The notes below the pieces were generated by a model, which was not told the origin of the DNA, did no database searches, and saw only the letters and a list, made by a program, of their open reading frames with translations. The translations under genes and the position numbers were made by a program. 64,000 nucleotides of DNA from Flavobacterium sp. ASW18X (GTDB taxonomy: Bacteria > Bacteroidota > Bacteroidia > Flavobacteriales > Flavobacteriaceae). Shown one piece after another: positions 9,852 to 18,866 of this stretch; the stretch's first letter is position 1, and every line of letters starts with the position of its first letter. The DNA lies in NCBI RefSeq assembly GCF_005144745.1, contig NZ_SWKK01000022.1:1-64000 (forward strand). The letters are read 5' to 3'.

Positions 9852-10184
9852 TTACCCATTGTTTGTAATTATTTTTACCGGCACGCTTGTTACCACTGTA
9901 CTTGTTATTACATTTTTAGTTACTGTGGCCCCGGGTGATAAGGTAGCATTATGTTCAATGGTAATGTTGCCAAAAGCCATATTGCCGATATAAAAAGATT
10001 CATTGTCCTCTATAAAGAGTTTGTTTTCATCGGTATTAATATTACTAATAACACAACCAGAAGAAATACTACAATTATCTCCCATTCTTTTACAATTAAT
10101 GATAATACCTGCATTTATATGGGCAATTTTTATCCTCTTATCTACCAAATTAATGGGTATAGTTAATTTGTATTTGTTAGACAT
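9852..10184 (-). pseudogene. Degenerate left-handed beta-helix acyltransferase remnant (serine acetyltransferase-like)
   Basis: This 110-residue frame lies opposite to the surrounding operon. It can be matched to the C-terminal half of serine-acetyltransferase-like hexapeptide proteins. IAHINAGIIINCKRMGDNCSIS stands for the usual IGHFGGIVIN...IGKNCNIS, and FYIGNMAFGNITIEHNATLSPGATVTKNV for [30 protein letters not shown]. The N-terminal helical domain is absent, and many hexapeptide positions and the catalytic-histidine surroundings are eroded. I infer a decaying gene piece left by rearrangement of the locus. A short functional acyltransferase cannot be excluded. An intact relative lies at 17155-17736. 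Confidence 0.5.
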
Positions 10185-10666
10185 TTCTTCTAAATACCAG
10201 ATTGTAACAACAAGCTAGCACAATACTTAATTGATAATTGGAAACATAAAATTTAGGCAACAAAACTAATGCAAGTAGAAAGCTGCTATACCTAATTACT
10301 TAGCTCTTACTACTAACCTTAGTTTAGATACATGAATGTATTACCAGCCATATTTTACGAATAATACTCATCCAGATAAATAGTCAATCCTTTATAATCA
10401 GGATCATTTTAAAATGGAGCTAAATCGAATTAAAAGATTAAATATTTACATGAAGTATCGAGAATATATAAAATTTCCAATACTTGTATTTAATCGAAAA
10501 AAACGAGCTCAATAAAATAAATTCTTACCCCTAGCGTATTATAAGAAAGAAATGAAAGTGCATTTCATCGAAAAAAACAGAAATTTCATCGATACCGCAC
10601 ATCATTCTTCTAAATTAGCACACCAAATCAGAGAAAATAGTTTAACCCACTTAACCTATTACCCCA
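10185..10666. other. AT-rich gap upstream of the pectate-lyase-like gene
   Basis: No gene is supported in these 482 bp. An open frame of 66 codons (10552-10752) lacks any family feature and runs into the lyase gene in another frame. The only structure I see is the tandem 10-bp repeat at 10562-10592. The gap probably also marks where genes were lost or inserted, since the acyltransferase remnant adjoins it. Confidence 0.45.
10562..10592. repeat. Direct repeat of 10 bp with 21-bp period upstream of the lyase gene
   Basis: ATTTCATCGA occurs at 10562-10571 and again at 10583-10592, 21 bp apart start to start (two helical turns), and 75-105 bp upstream of the lyase start. Tandem sites on the same DNA face are typical for activators that bind as a pair. 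Chance in AT-rich DNA is possible. Confidence 0.35.
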
Positions 10667-12433
10667 ATGATGCCCCAAAGATTAAAAACCTACATGAGTA
10701 TTACCCTTTTATTTTCATTAATTTCATTGTCCTGCAGTCAGGACAACGATGAGTTTGATATGGCGGTAGAAGGCTTTATCAATGAGAAAGGAGAAATCAG
10801 CAACACTTCGCCTACCGTCAGTTTTGAAGCAGTAGATGATATATTTTCCATATCTGGCCTAATTGCCAGTTCTAAATTGAATGTGTTAGCGAATGATAGC
10901 ATTCCAACCACAGATATAGATGATTATCAAATAGTGGCCATAAGTACTGCCACTAATGGTGAGGTTGTTGTAAATGAAGACAAAACCATAACTTATACGC
11001 CTCATGCTGAAGCAGCAAGCAAAGCTGACAGTCAAGGAATGCTTACCGATGAGTTTACTTATACGCTTGAGATTACTAAAAATGATACTAATGAACAAAA
11101 GCAAGCTACAGTAACGGTTAATGCTTCATTTGAAAATAATTCCAGTGATGAAGCTACTGATGAAATGGGGGAACTGCTCGCATTTCCTGGTGCAGTTGGT
11201 TATGGCAAGAATAGCATTGGGGGTCGCGGGGGTCGTGTTATTCATGTGACTAACTTAAATGAATATGGAGAAGGAAGTCTTGTCGCTGCAATGGAGGCTT
11301 CTGGACCTAGAATTGTTGTTTTTGACGTATCTGGAACTATAGAGTGGACAAAGGAACATTATATAGCTAATCCAAATATTACCATAGCTGGCGAATCAGC
11401 GCCTTCCCCTGGAATAACTATTAAAGGACATACTTTTGGCATTAGAGCCTCAGAAGTTATAGTCCGCTTTTTAAGGATACGAGTAGCAGATGATGTAGAT
11501 GGAAATCTTGACGGAATTAGAATAATCAATAACAAATCGAATACCACAATAGAAAATATTATTGTTGACCATTGTGATGTTTCTTTAGGAACGGATGAAA
11601 ATTTAGCCTTAGCTGGCAATGCTCAGAATGCATCCAATGCATTAGCTAGCAATATTACAATTCAAAATTGCTTCATTTCTGACGGAATTGGCGAGAACAA
11701 TTATGCAATGCTTATAGGACCAGGATTATCAAAAATTTCGATTATCGGAAATGGTTTCTTTAATAATGGCAATAGGGTACCCGAACACACTTACGGAGAT
11801 GGCTCTAAAGGAATTGAATTTGTAAACAATATTATTTATAACTATAACCGATCTGTAACATTGAGTTTCGGACAATCAGAATTCGATTCTGTTGGCAATG
11901 TTTTCAAAGGCGATGCAGATTCTCCCCCCAGCCAAGCAGATCACGTTTACCAGCATAATGGTTACGAAAATCCTAACGGAAAAGTAACTGATGGAAAAAT
12001 ACATCAAAGTGATAATATACAAATTGGATTTTCATCTTATGGGATGATGAATCAACATTGGGAAGAGGTAAACCAATCCAACAGGGTGGCAGCTAGTGAT
12101 TATAATCCACTGCCAGCGACCACTGTGGTAGACCACTTGTTATATGATATCGGAGCTAGTGTATTGTTCCCTGATGAAATAGGTGAGACTTTGGTAAGAG
12201 AATTTATTGATAGTTCAGGTTCTAGATACCACAATTCCACTGCCTCTGCTGGTGGGGTGCCCTATGTAGCACAAAATAAGCATTCAAGTAGTTTTGACAC
12301 TGATAACGACGGAATGGCAGACTTATGGGAAATTACAGAATTTGGGACTCTTAATAGCAATTCAAGTGATGATGAGAATAATGATGGTTATACCAATATA
12401 GAAGAATTCTTTTTCTATATCAAAACAAATTAA
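10667..12433 (+). CDS. Pectate-lyase-like (PL1-type beta-helix) secreted lipoprotein
   Basis: This 588-residue protein carries a lipoprotein signal (LISLSC, acylated Cys23), so it is probably anchored in the outer membrane. Residues about 48-155 form an Ig/cadherin-like domain with VLANDS. From FPGAVGYG (173-180) and GGRGGRVIHVTNL the sequence follows Bacteroidota PL1 pectate lyases. IVVFDVSGTI, TIAGESAP, VIVRFLRIR, the DHC at 301-303 with GTDENLAL, and NRVP at 369-372 keep the Arg and Pro of the RxPxxR pattern. The last Arg of that pattern is absent. A C-terminal calcium-type DTDNDGMADLWE...DDENNDGYTNIEE tail follows. It is embedded in a uronate-polysaccharide operon, so the glycan itself is a plausible substrate. 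No type IX secretion tail is visible. Confidence 0.82.
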   Translation: MMPQRLKTYMSITLLFSLISLSCSQDNDEFDMAVEGFINEKGEISNTSPTVSFEAVDDIFSISGLIASSKLNVLANDSIPTTDIDDYQIVAISTATNGEVVVNEDKTITYTPHAEAASKADSQGMLTDEFTYTLEITKNDTNEQKQATVTVNASFENNSSDEATDEMGELLAFPGAVGYGKNSIGGRGGRVIHVTNLNEYGEGSLVAAMEASGPRIVVFDVSGTIEWTKEHYIANPNITIAGESAPSPGITIKGHTFGIRASEVIVRFLRIRVADDVDGNLDGIRIINNKSNTTIENIIVDHCDVSLGTDENLALAGNAQNASNALASNITIQNCFISDGIGENNYAMLIGPGLSKISIIGNGFFNNGNRVPEHTYGDGSKGIEFVNNIIYNYNRSVTLSFGQSEFDSVGNVFKGDADSPPSQADHVYQHNGYENPNGKVTDGKIHQSDNIQIGFSSYGMMNQHWEEVNQSNRVAASDYNPLPATTVVDHLLYDIGASVLFPDEIGETLVREFIDSSGSRYHNSTASAGGVPYVAQNKHSSSFDTDNDGMADLWEITEFGTLNSNSSDDENNDGYTNIEEFFFYIKTN

Positions 12434-12467
12434 TTATGCTAATTAATCTTAATAATCGAAAATAAAT

Positions 12468-12489
12468 ACAGTTTAAACTGTTTTTTTTG
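12468..12489 (+). terminator. Candidate terminator after the lyase gene
   Basis: A perfect 14-bp palindrome (ACAGTTTAAACTGT) runs directly into a tract of nine T. The stem is short and AT-rich, so termination may be partial. Confidence 0.5.
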
Positions 12490-12545
12490 ATAGTATTTTA
12501 AAATGAATCATATTTGTTGGGTAACTACATCAATCTAACAGCAGT

Positions 12546-13490
12546 ATGAAAAATATAACTAAGAAGTTATATAGAAAAACAAATGCAGGCTTTTACCTTT
12601 TAAAGCCTGCTTTTAATTTATACAACTATTTGTTATATGAGAAATATTTACCTCGTAAACACTATATCAAAAAAAAATTTAAAAAAAATTTCGGATATAA
12701 ATTAGACCAACATCCAAAAACTTTAAACGAGAAGATAAATTGGCTTAAAATCAATTATCATAACCCTATAGGTAGTGATTTAGCGGACAAATTTAAAGTA
12801 AGGGAGTATATTTCAAAAACAATTGGAGATAAATATCTTATACCACTTGCCTATGCAACAGACAATCCTAAAAAAATAATTCCCGAAAATCTACCTGAGT
12901 TTCCATTTATTATTAAGACTAATCATAATAGTTCTGGTGGGATAGTTATAAGGGATAAAAAATTAATCACCAATTGGTCTAGCATTCATAACCAATTAAG
13001 AGCTAATTTACAAGATAATTATTATTGGCATGGGAGAGAACTTGTCTACAAAGACATAAAACCAATGTTAATTGTAGAGCAACTATTAGACGATGGATCC
13101 GGTCAATTCCCTGCAGATTATAAAGTTCATTGTTTTAATGGCAAAGTTAGGCTAATCAACGTTGATTTAGACAGAGGCACCCCAAATCAAACATGTAGTT
13201 GGTTTAATGCAAATTGGGAAAGGGAAATTTTCGAATGGGGAGGGAAATTAGCTGATGGTTCCTATATTAAACAAAGCAAAACTGAAATAGATAAACCAAT
13301 TCCATTTAATGAAATGAAAAGTTTATCCGAATTACTTGCAAAAGACTTTAAATATTTAAGAATTGATTGGTATGTAATTAAAGGTCAACTTTTTTTTGGA
13401 GAACTTACTCTATACCATCATGGGGGAGGAAAACCAATTTTTCCAAAAGAGTGGGATTTGAAGTTAGGGAATGAATTAAATCTCACATAA
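12546..13490 (+). CDS. TupA-like ATP-grasp protein of polysaccharide synthesis
   Basis: This 314-residue protein has the layout of the TupA-like ATPgrasp family, found in many capsule and O-antigen loci and often listed among glycosyltransferases. Visible parts are TLNEKINWLKINY near residue 60, LADKFKVREYI near 80, FPFIIKTNHNSSGGIVI near 120, MLIVEQLL and DYKVHCFNGKVRLINVD in the middle, and YLRIDWYVIKGQLFFGELTLYHHGG near the end (ATP/Mg ligand region). By analogy with TupA, it may ligate an amino or carboxylic group to a sugar such as a uronic acid in the glycan; this is inference. Its stop overlaps the next gene's ATG by one base. Confidence 0.78.
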   Translation: MKNITKKLYRKTNAGFYLLKPAFNLYNYLLYEKYLPRKHYIKKKFKKNFGYKLDQHPKTLNEKINWLKINYHNPIGSDLADKFKVREYISKTIGDKYLIPLAYATDNPKKIIPENLPEFPFIIKTNHNSSGGIVIRDKKLITNWSSIHNQLRANLQDNYYWHGRELVYKDIKPMLIVEQLLDDGSGQFPADYKVHCFNGKVRLINVDLDRGTPNQTCSWFNANWEREIFEWGGKLADGSYIKQSKTEIDKPIPFNEMKSLSELLAKDFKYLRIDWYVIKGQLFFGELTLYHHGGGKPIFPKEWDLKLGNELNLT

Positions 13491-14557
13491 TGAAAATTGA
13501 TTTCTCAATAGATAAGCTCAGCGGTGGTGGAGCAGAACGTGTTATGGTAACGCTAGCAAATGGTTTAAGTGAGAAACATGAGGTAAGGTTGATAACATTT
13601 ACACCTGAGGATAAATATAAAGTTTCTTCAAATGTTAAACGGGTTAAATTAAATCATAAAAGTTTTAAGAACCATACTTTAAAATCCATCAATAATTTAA
13701 TTAGGTATTATTCGCAAAGTCATAAGCCTGATATCTTGATAACTTTTATGCCCTACAATGCCCTAATAGCTATAGTAGTAGGTTTAATTTTACGGATTGA
13801 TGTAATTGTTTCTGAGCATATCAACCATACCTTTAATAAAAAAACTAAAAAGGATTTATTCATCCAAAAAAGATTCTATCGTTTTGCAAAACATTTAACT
13901 GTATTAACAAAATATGACATTGAGTATTTTAAAAATATGAAAGCTAACGTAAGTGTTATGCCTAACCCAATTAATATACCTGATGATATAAATCCTTTCC
14001 AAAATAGAAAAAAGCAGATTTTATTAGTTGGATCACTAAATAGAATATATCAAAAAGGTTTCGATGCTTTTTTACCTGTAATAGCACCCCTTCTTAAAAA
14101 ACATGAAGATTGGAAGTTGAAAATTTTAGGAAATGGGGATGAGGGAATGGCTTTATTAAAAAAAATTGCCTCTGAAAATAACATTACTAATCAAGTAATA
14201 TTTGCAGGGTTTTGCTCGAACATCGAGCAAGAAATGCAAAGTTCTCAGATTTTTGTTTTACCATCAAGACATGAAGGTCTTCCAATGGGGTTAATGGAAG
14301 CTCTTAGTAATGGGATGGCATGCATTGCTTACGATTGTATTTCAGGGCCCAGTGAACTAATTGAACATGAAACGAATGGTTTGCTCATTGAGAACCAAAA
14401 TGGCAAACAAATGTTTCTTGAATTAAATAGACTTATAGAGGATTCTTATTTGCGAGAGAGACTTGCTAATAATTCTGCTGAAAGCGTAAAAAAATACTCC
14501 CTAGATGTAATTCTTAGTAAATGGGAAAATCTTTTTAACACATCAAATGGAAAATAA
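13490..14557 (+). CDS. GT4 family glycosyltransferase
   Basis: This 355-residue protein opens with IDKLSGGGAERVMVTLANGL, the acceptor-site loop shared by many capsule GT4 enzymes. The donor domain has LLVGSLNRIYQKGF, LKILGNGDEG and the E-x7-E region RHEGLPMGLMEALSNGMACIA followed by SGPSELIE. It uses a nucleotide sugar to extend the lipid-linked repeat unit on the inner leaflet. It overlaps the upstream gene by one base and the downstream polymerase gene by 11 bases, so the genes are translationally coupled. Confidence 0.87.
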   Translation: MKIDFSIDKLSGGGAERVMVTLANGLSEKHEVRLITFTPEDKYKVSSNVKRVKLNHKSFKNHTLKSINNLIRYYSQSHKPDILITFMPYNALIAIVVGLILRIDVIVSEHINHTFNKKTKKDLFIQKRFYRFAKHLTVLTKYDIEYFKNMKANVSVMPNPINIPDDINPFQNRKKQILLVGSLNRIYQKGFDAFLPVIAPLLKKHEDWKLKILGNGDEGMALLKKIASENNITNQVIFAGFCSNIEQEMQSSQIFVLPSRHEGLPMGLMEALSNGMACIAYDCISGPSELIEHETNGLLIENQNGKQMFLELNRLIEDSYLRERLANNSAESVKKYSLDVILSKWENLFNTSNGK

Positions 14558-15710
14558 AAAAGAAACATTTCCATTTATTCGTTACCTAATATTAGGGTTA
14601 ATCATCTGGAATTTTCCTGGATTTACTCTCGTTTATGTCAATGGAGTACTTTCTTCCTTGTTAAGCTACACCTCTTATGCACTAATATTAATATATGTTC
14701 TATTAAATGGCAAAACAGGAAATTGTAAAGAAATGCTCCTTTTTGGAGCATTATATTTTCTAATAAGTATCTTAGTGAGCCAAGCATATATTAAAGATTT
14801 ATATTCATTCTATGTCTCGGTTATAAAATACTTCATAATTGTGTGGGGAGGCTACGAAGTAGTAAAAAATACAAGTTTAAAGGAGCTTTGGTTTTTCCTC
14901 TTTATAGGATCTTTATCTATTCTAGGCAATATTTCATTATTCCCAAATCCCATTGCTGATCATGGACGTTATAGTGGATTTTATTTGGATGCAAATAATG
15001 GTAGTCTCATATGTCTATTTGGTTTAGCTTTGAGTTTTAGCATGGTAAAATCTTTAGGCCTTTTTAGTAAATTAAATTTTACTTTCATGGGTTTACTTAC
15101 CTTATCTAGAACTTTTATGGTAATATGGGTATTGTATAATTTAATTTCATTAAAGTTGGACATTAAGAATATCAAATTATTTGTAATCGGATTTCTAACT
15201 TTAATTTTACTTGTAACCTTTAATGATTTTCTCCCAGTTAAAAATCCAAGACTTGAAGAAATAGGAGCACTAATTAATGGAGATTCTGTAAGAAAATCAT
15301 CTGCATTAGATGAAGATTCTAGGGAAGAAACCTGGGCAAGATATTATGATGACTTAATGGAAAAACCTTTTTTTGGTAATGGTTATCAATCTTTTTTAGG
15401 TTATGGTGTTGTAAATTCGCAATGGGGGGTGCATAATACTTATTTACTTATTTGGGGTGAAAGCGGAATAATTCCTTTAGTTATATTTTTAATATTTCTT
15501 TTTAAATTGACAAGATTAAGTCTTAAACAATTTAAATCAAGTCCACATTTTTTATTTATTATTTTTTCATTATCACTATTTTTCATGACCAACCATAATT
15601 TTATGACCAATGAGTATGCCTTTTTTGTATTGATGTGGGTACATAGTGGTCTTAATGAAAGGCCTAACGAAGAAGAATTTCCAAAATCCAGATTTTCATT
15701 AATTGCCTAA
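14547..15710 (+). CDS. Wzy-like O-antigen/capsule polymerase
   Basis: This 387-residue multi-pass membrane protein has about ten hydrophobic segments. One large soluble loop (about 225-300) contains SREETWARYYDDLMEKPFFGNGYQ and ends in GVHNTYLLIWGESGI, the pattern of the Wzy/WaaL ligase-polymerase group in which HNT and a following E-x-G are typical. It would join repeat units on the periplasmic side before export by the Wza/Wzc-like pair. It begins inside the upstream GT gene and ends 2 bp before the flippase gene. Sequence alone does not separate polymerase from ligase; the neighbours favour polymerase. Confidence 0.78.
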   Translation: MENKKETFPFIRYLILGLIIWNFPGFTLVYVNGVLSSLLSYTSYALILIYVLLNGKTGNCKEMLLFGALYFLISILVSQAYIKDLYSFYVSVIKYFIIVWGGYEVVKNTSLKELWFFLFIGSLSILGNISLFPNPIADHGRYSGFYLDANNGSLICLFGLALSFSMVKSLGLFSKLNFTFMGLLTLSRTFMVIWVLYNLISLKLDIKNIKLFVIGFLTLILLVTFNDFLPVKNPRLEEIGALINGDSVRKSSALDEDSREETWARYYDDLMEKPFFGNGYQSFLGYGVVNSQWGVHNTYLLIWGESGIIPLVIFLIFLFKLTRLSLKQFKSSPHFLFIIFSLSLFFMTNHNFMTNEYAFFVLMWVHSGLNERPNEEEFPKSRFSLIA

Positions 15711-15712
15711 AC

Positions 15713-17062
15713 ATGTCGTCCTTTATAAAAAGGTTTGTTGGAATTTTAAAAGCTTTATGGTTAAAAAGTAAAGGGCAGCTGTTATCTAACATGATTACAG
15801 TGGCTATAGTCACGGTAATAGTAAAAGGTGTAACTTTTTACAAAGAAATTGCTATAGCAGAAGCGTATGGTATCTCAGAGGTTTTAGACACTTTTTTAAT
15901 CGCCATTCTCATTCCTACGTTTATACAAAACGTTTTTATCAATTCTTACGGTAGTGTCTTTATACCCAACTATGTATCTGAAAAAAAAGATGTTTTAAAG
16001 GCAAAGCGTTTTCAGGCAACTAGTTTTATAATCACAAGTGGTATTACCATCGTTATTATTATTTGCACTTATTTGTTTATAGATTATTATTTAGAAATAC
16101 TCTTTCCTGGGAATAGCAATATTTACTATTCTCTAATTAAAAAACAATTATGGATTATTTTGCCTTGTATTTTTTTATGGGGTATTAACTCATTAATTAT
16201 AGGTTTATTAATGGTAGAGAATGAGTTTTTATACTCTTCCCTTAATGCCATATTTGTACCTATAGTAACAGTAGTTTTACTATTAAGCTGCTATTCAATT
16301 TTTAAGGAACTAACTTTAGCATATGCTATGCTTATAGGTAGTGTATTTAGTTCTCTTTATCTAATAATTGTAGGATTTTCTAAAAAAATAATAACAATTG
16401 CATCTCCAGATTTTAAAAGCTCAAATATAAAATTGCTTTTAAAGCAAATACCTGCAAAAATGTCTTCTGCTCTAATTATGGGACTTACCCCTATTGTAGA
16501 TCAGTATTTCTCTGCACAATTAGCTACAGGTGCAATTGCTGCTCTAAATTATGGTAGTAAAATCCCCGTAGTAACATTATCCCTAGCAAGTGTTGTCATT
16601 GGCAACACCTTATTACCCTATTTTTCTAAAAAAGCTATTGATGGTAATTCTCAACTTTATATTTATTTAAAAAAAATTTTAAGAACCACTTTTGGCGCTA
16701 TGAGTATTGTTACTATAGTCTTAGTAATAGCGTCAAAATTTATTATCACTTTAGTGTTTGAGAGAGGTACTTTTACTGCCACAGATACCGAGCAAGTATA
16801 TGTAATTCAACAAATGTATTTGTTACAACTTCCATTTTATTTAGCTGCTATTATTATGAATAAATATCTAACAGCTATTAATAAAAATAATTTTCTTGTA
16901 ATTTCTTCATTCGTTAGTCTTTTATTAAATATCATCTTTAATTACATTTTCATTAAATTTTTCGGAATCAAAGGGATAGCATTAGCTACGGCTTTAATAT
17001 ATTTAAGTAATTCAGTTTTAATTTTCCTATACATTATCAAAATCAATAAAAGAAACGATTAA
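15713..17062 (+). CDS. MurJ/Wzx-type lipid-linked oligosaccharide flippase
   Basis: This 449-residue membrane protein has about 12-13 hydrophobic segments and MurJ-family features. EIAIAEAYGISEVLDTFLIA is near residue 45, NVFINSYGSVFIPNYV near 72, PIVDQYFSAQLATGAIAALNYGSKIP near 265, and LVFERGTFT near 345. It flips undecaprenyl-linked repeat units across the inner membrane. Its place directly after the polymerase gene supports a role as the Wzx of this locus rather than the lipid II flippase, although the sequence is closer to MurJ. It is followed by a 92-bp gap with no clear terminator. Confidence 0.85.
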   Translation: MSSFIKRFVGILKALWLKSKGQLLSNMITVAIVTVIVKGVTFYKEIAIAEAYGISEVLDTFLIAILIPTFIQNVFINSYGSVFIPNYVSEKKDVLKAKRFQATSFIITSGITIVIIICTYLFIDYYLEILFPGNSNIYYSLIKKQLWIILPCIFLWGINSLIIGLLMVENEFLYSSLNAIFVPIVTVVLLLSCYSIFKELTLAYAMLIGSVFSSLYLIIVGFSKKIITIASPDFKSSNIKLLLKQIPAKMSSALIMGLTPIVDQYFSAQLATGAIAALNYGSKIPVVTLSLASVVIGNTLLPYFSKKAIDGNSQLYIYLKKILRTTFGAMSIVTIVLVIASKFIITLVFERGTFTATDTEQVYVIQQMYLLQLPFYLAAIIMNKYLTAINKNNFLVISSFVSLLLNIIFNYIFIKFFGIKGIALATALIYLSNSVLIFLYIIKINKRND

Positions 17063-17154
17063 GTTGAAGTAGGATTAGATTAAGAATATAAGAACAAAAA
17101 CATTTTAACGTTATTAAATACAACCTGTATTTTCTTCGATTTATACTGTAATAC

Positions 17155-17736
17155 ATGATTGATAGTAAACAAGCTTACTTAAATTACATAAAACAAGATG
17201 CCTTAGCCAGAAATGAAAAGTATGATAGTTTTAAGGATAAAATTAAACAGGTATTAATACCTAATCCTACCTGGAGATTCCAGAAAATGTTAAGAAAACT
17301 CGAATTTCTTTTAAACTGTAAGAATGGTTTTTTTTGGAAGCTTTACTTAATATTTTACAGAAGAAGGTTTAATAAGCTATCCCAAAAATTAGGTTATTCA
17401 ATACCCCCTAACGTATTTGGTCCTGGTCTTTGTATTTTACATTATGGAACTATTGTAGTGAACAGTAAAGCTAGTGTTGGTAAAAACTGTAGAATGGAAG
17501 TTTGTGTTAATATTGGCGCCTCTGGTGGTAACCCAAACGCTCCTAAAATAGGAGATAATGTTTACATAGCACCAGGTGTAAAAATATATGGCGACATTAA
17601 AATTGGAAATAATTGCGCTATTGCAGCCAATTCTTCAGTAAATAAGTCTTTTGACGAAGATGGTGTACTCATTGCCGGTTCACCTGCCAAAAAGATTAAA
17701 GCGATTGATATAAAAAGAATTATTAAACATATTTAA
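17155..17736 (+). CDS. Serine-acetyltransferase-like hexapeptide O-acetyltransferase
   Basis: The 193-residue protein has an N-terminal helical part (1-75) and a left-handed beta-helix. GLCILHYGTIVVNSKASVGKNC contains the catalytic-type His, followed by NIGASGGNPNAPKIGDNVYIAPGVKIYG and CAIAANSSVNKSF, then a closing AGSPAKKIK. The fold is shared by CysE and by capsule acetyltransferases. In this locus it most likely acetylates a sugar of the glycan with acetyl-CoA. It is an intact relative of the fragment at 9852-10184. Confidence 0.82.
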   Translation: MIDSKQAYLNYIKQDALARNEKYDSFKDKIKQVLIPNPTWRFQKMLRKLEFLLNCKNGFFWKLYLIFYRRRFNKLSQKLGYSIPPNVFGPGLCILHYGTIVVNSKASVGKNCRMEVCVNIGASGGNPNAPKIGDNVYIAPGVKIYGDIKIGNNCAIAANSSVNKSFDEDGVLIAGSPAKKIKAIDIKRIIKHI

Positions 17737-17748
17737 AAAAGTTATCTT

Positions 17749-18861
17749 TTGCGTCAAGAGGAACTTATCACCAAAAGAATTAGAGTTTTAATTTGTATTC
17801 CTACTTTGGGAGCAGGCGGTGCTGAAAGGGTGATGCTTTTCCTATCGCATCATTTAAATCCTAAATTATTTGATATCACTTTAGCTGTTATTGGTTACGA
17901 AAAGGATAATTTTTATAATCCTAAGAATGTCAAAGTAGTCTATTTAAATAGTTATCGGGTAAAAAAATCGCTTTTCAAGCTATTTATACTGTTTTGGAAA
18001 CTTAGGCCAGATATTGTATTAAGTTCTCTAACTCATCTAAATTACAACTTAGCTTTAGTGTCCTATTTATTTCCAAATACAACTAACATCGCTAGAGAAA
18101 CTTTTGTATTAAGTAGTGCGGAAAAATTTAATAAATGGGATGAAAAACCTTTACACAGGATTAACAAATGGGTTTCTAATTTTGCTCATAGAAAAATTAA
18201 CTATTTTATTTGCCAATCTGATGATATGCGGATTGATTTACAATTAAATCCCAAATACAATGGCAAAAAGTTGGTTACGATAAATAACCCTGTAGCATCA
18301 GAAATAAAAACTAAAAACAGTATACCTCAAGTAAAACCTATACAGCTTATAACTGTAGGTAGATTGGTAGAACAAAAAGGACACAAAAGAATTTTATCAT
18401 CTCTAGCCAAAATAACTTTTCCTTTTCATTACACCATTATCGGTGATGGTATTGAAAAGGAAAATATTAAAAATTTGGTAAAAAGTTTAAATCTGACTGA
18501 ACAAGTTACCTTTATTCAAAAAACTACTGAGGTATATAAGCATTTATCTAAGAGTCATATTTATTTACAAGGCTCCTTTGTAGAAGGGTTTCCTAATGCC
18601 TTAATTGAAAGTATTGCAATTGGTACCCCAGCAGTGGTTTACAATGCGCCTGGAGGTATTAATGAAATTATACAAATTAATGAAAATGGTTTTATAGCTG
18701 AAACTGAGCAGGATTTTGTAATTAAATTAACTGAATTATCAAATAAACTTAATGAATTTACACCATTGAAAGTAAGCAACTACGTTAAACATAAATATAA
18801 CGCCAAAGCTATCATCAAAAATTACGAAGACTTATTTATTAAAGTTTGTACTAAAGCATAA
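17749..18861 (+). CDS. GT4 family glycosyltransferase
   Basis: This 370-residue protein is read from TTG 17749, 12 bp after the acetyltransferase stop. No ATG lies ahead of the first beta-strand (RVLICIPTLGAGGAERVML), so the TTG is the best start. The donor domain shows LITVGRLVEQKGHKRIL, YTIIGDGIEKENI and the E-x7-E region VEGFPNALIESIAIGTPAVV with PGGINEII. The GGAERV loop is shared with the transferases at 13490 and 18867. It likely adds another sugar of the repeat unit. Confidence 0.85.
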   Translation: MRQEELITKRIRVLICIPTLGAGGAERVMLFLSHHLNPKLFDITLAVIGYEKDNFYNPKNVKVVYLNSYRVKKSLFKLFILFWKLRPDIVLSSLTHLNYNLALVSYLFPNTTNIARETFVLSSAEKFNKWDEKPLHRINKWVSNFAHRKINYFICQSDDMRIDLQLNPKYNGKKLVTINNPVASEIKTKNSIPQVKPIQLITVGRLVEQKGHKRILSSLAKITFPFHYTIIGDGIEKENIKNLVKSLNLTEQVTFIQKTTEVYKHLSKSHIYLQGSFVEGFPNALIESIAIGTPAVVYNAPGGINEIIQINENGFIAETEQDFVIKLTELSNKLNEFTPLKVSNYVKHKYNAKAIIKNYEDLFIKVCTKA

Positions 18862-18866
18862 ACGAA

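Noticed and set aside
10552-10752. 66-codon open frame ahead of the lyase gene
   Set aside because: It has no recognisable family feature and runs into the lyase coding region in another frame, through that gene's signal peptide.
10667-12433. Type IX secretion substrate
   Set aside because: The lyase has a lipobox and ends in a calcium-type tail; no C-terminal sorting domain is visible.
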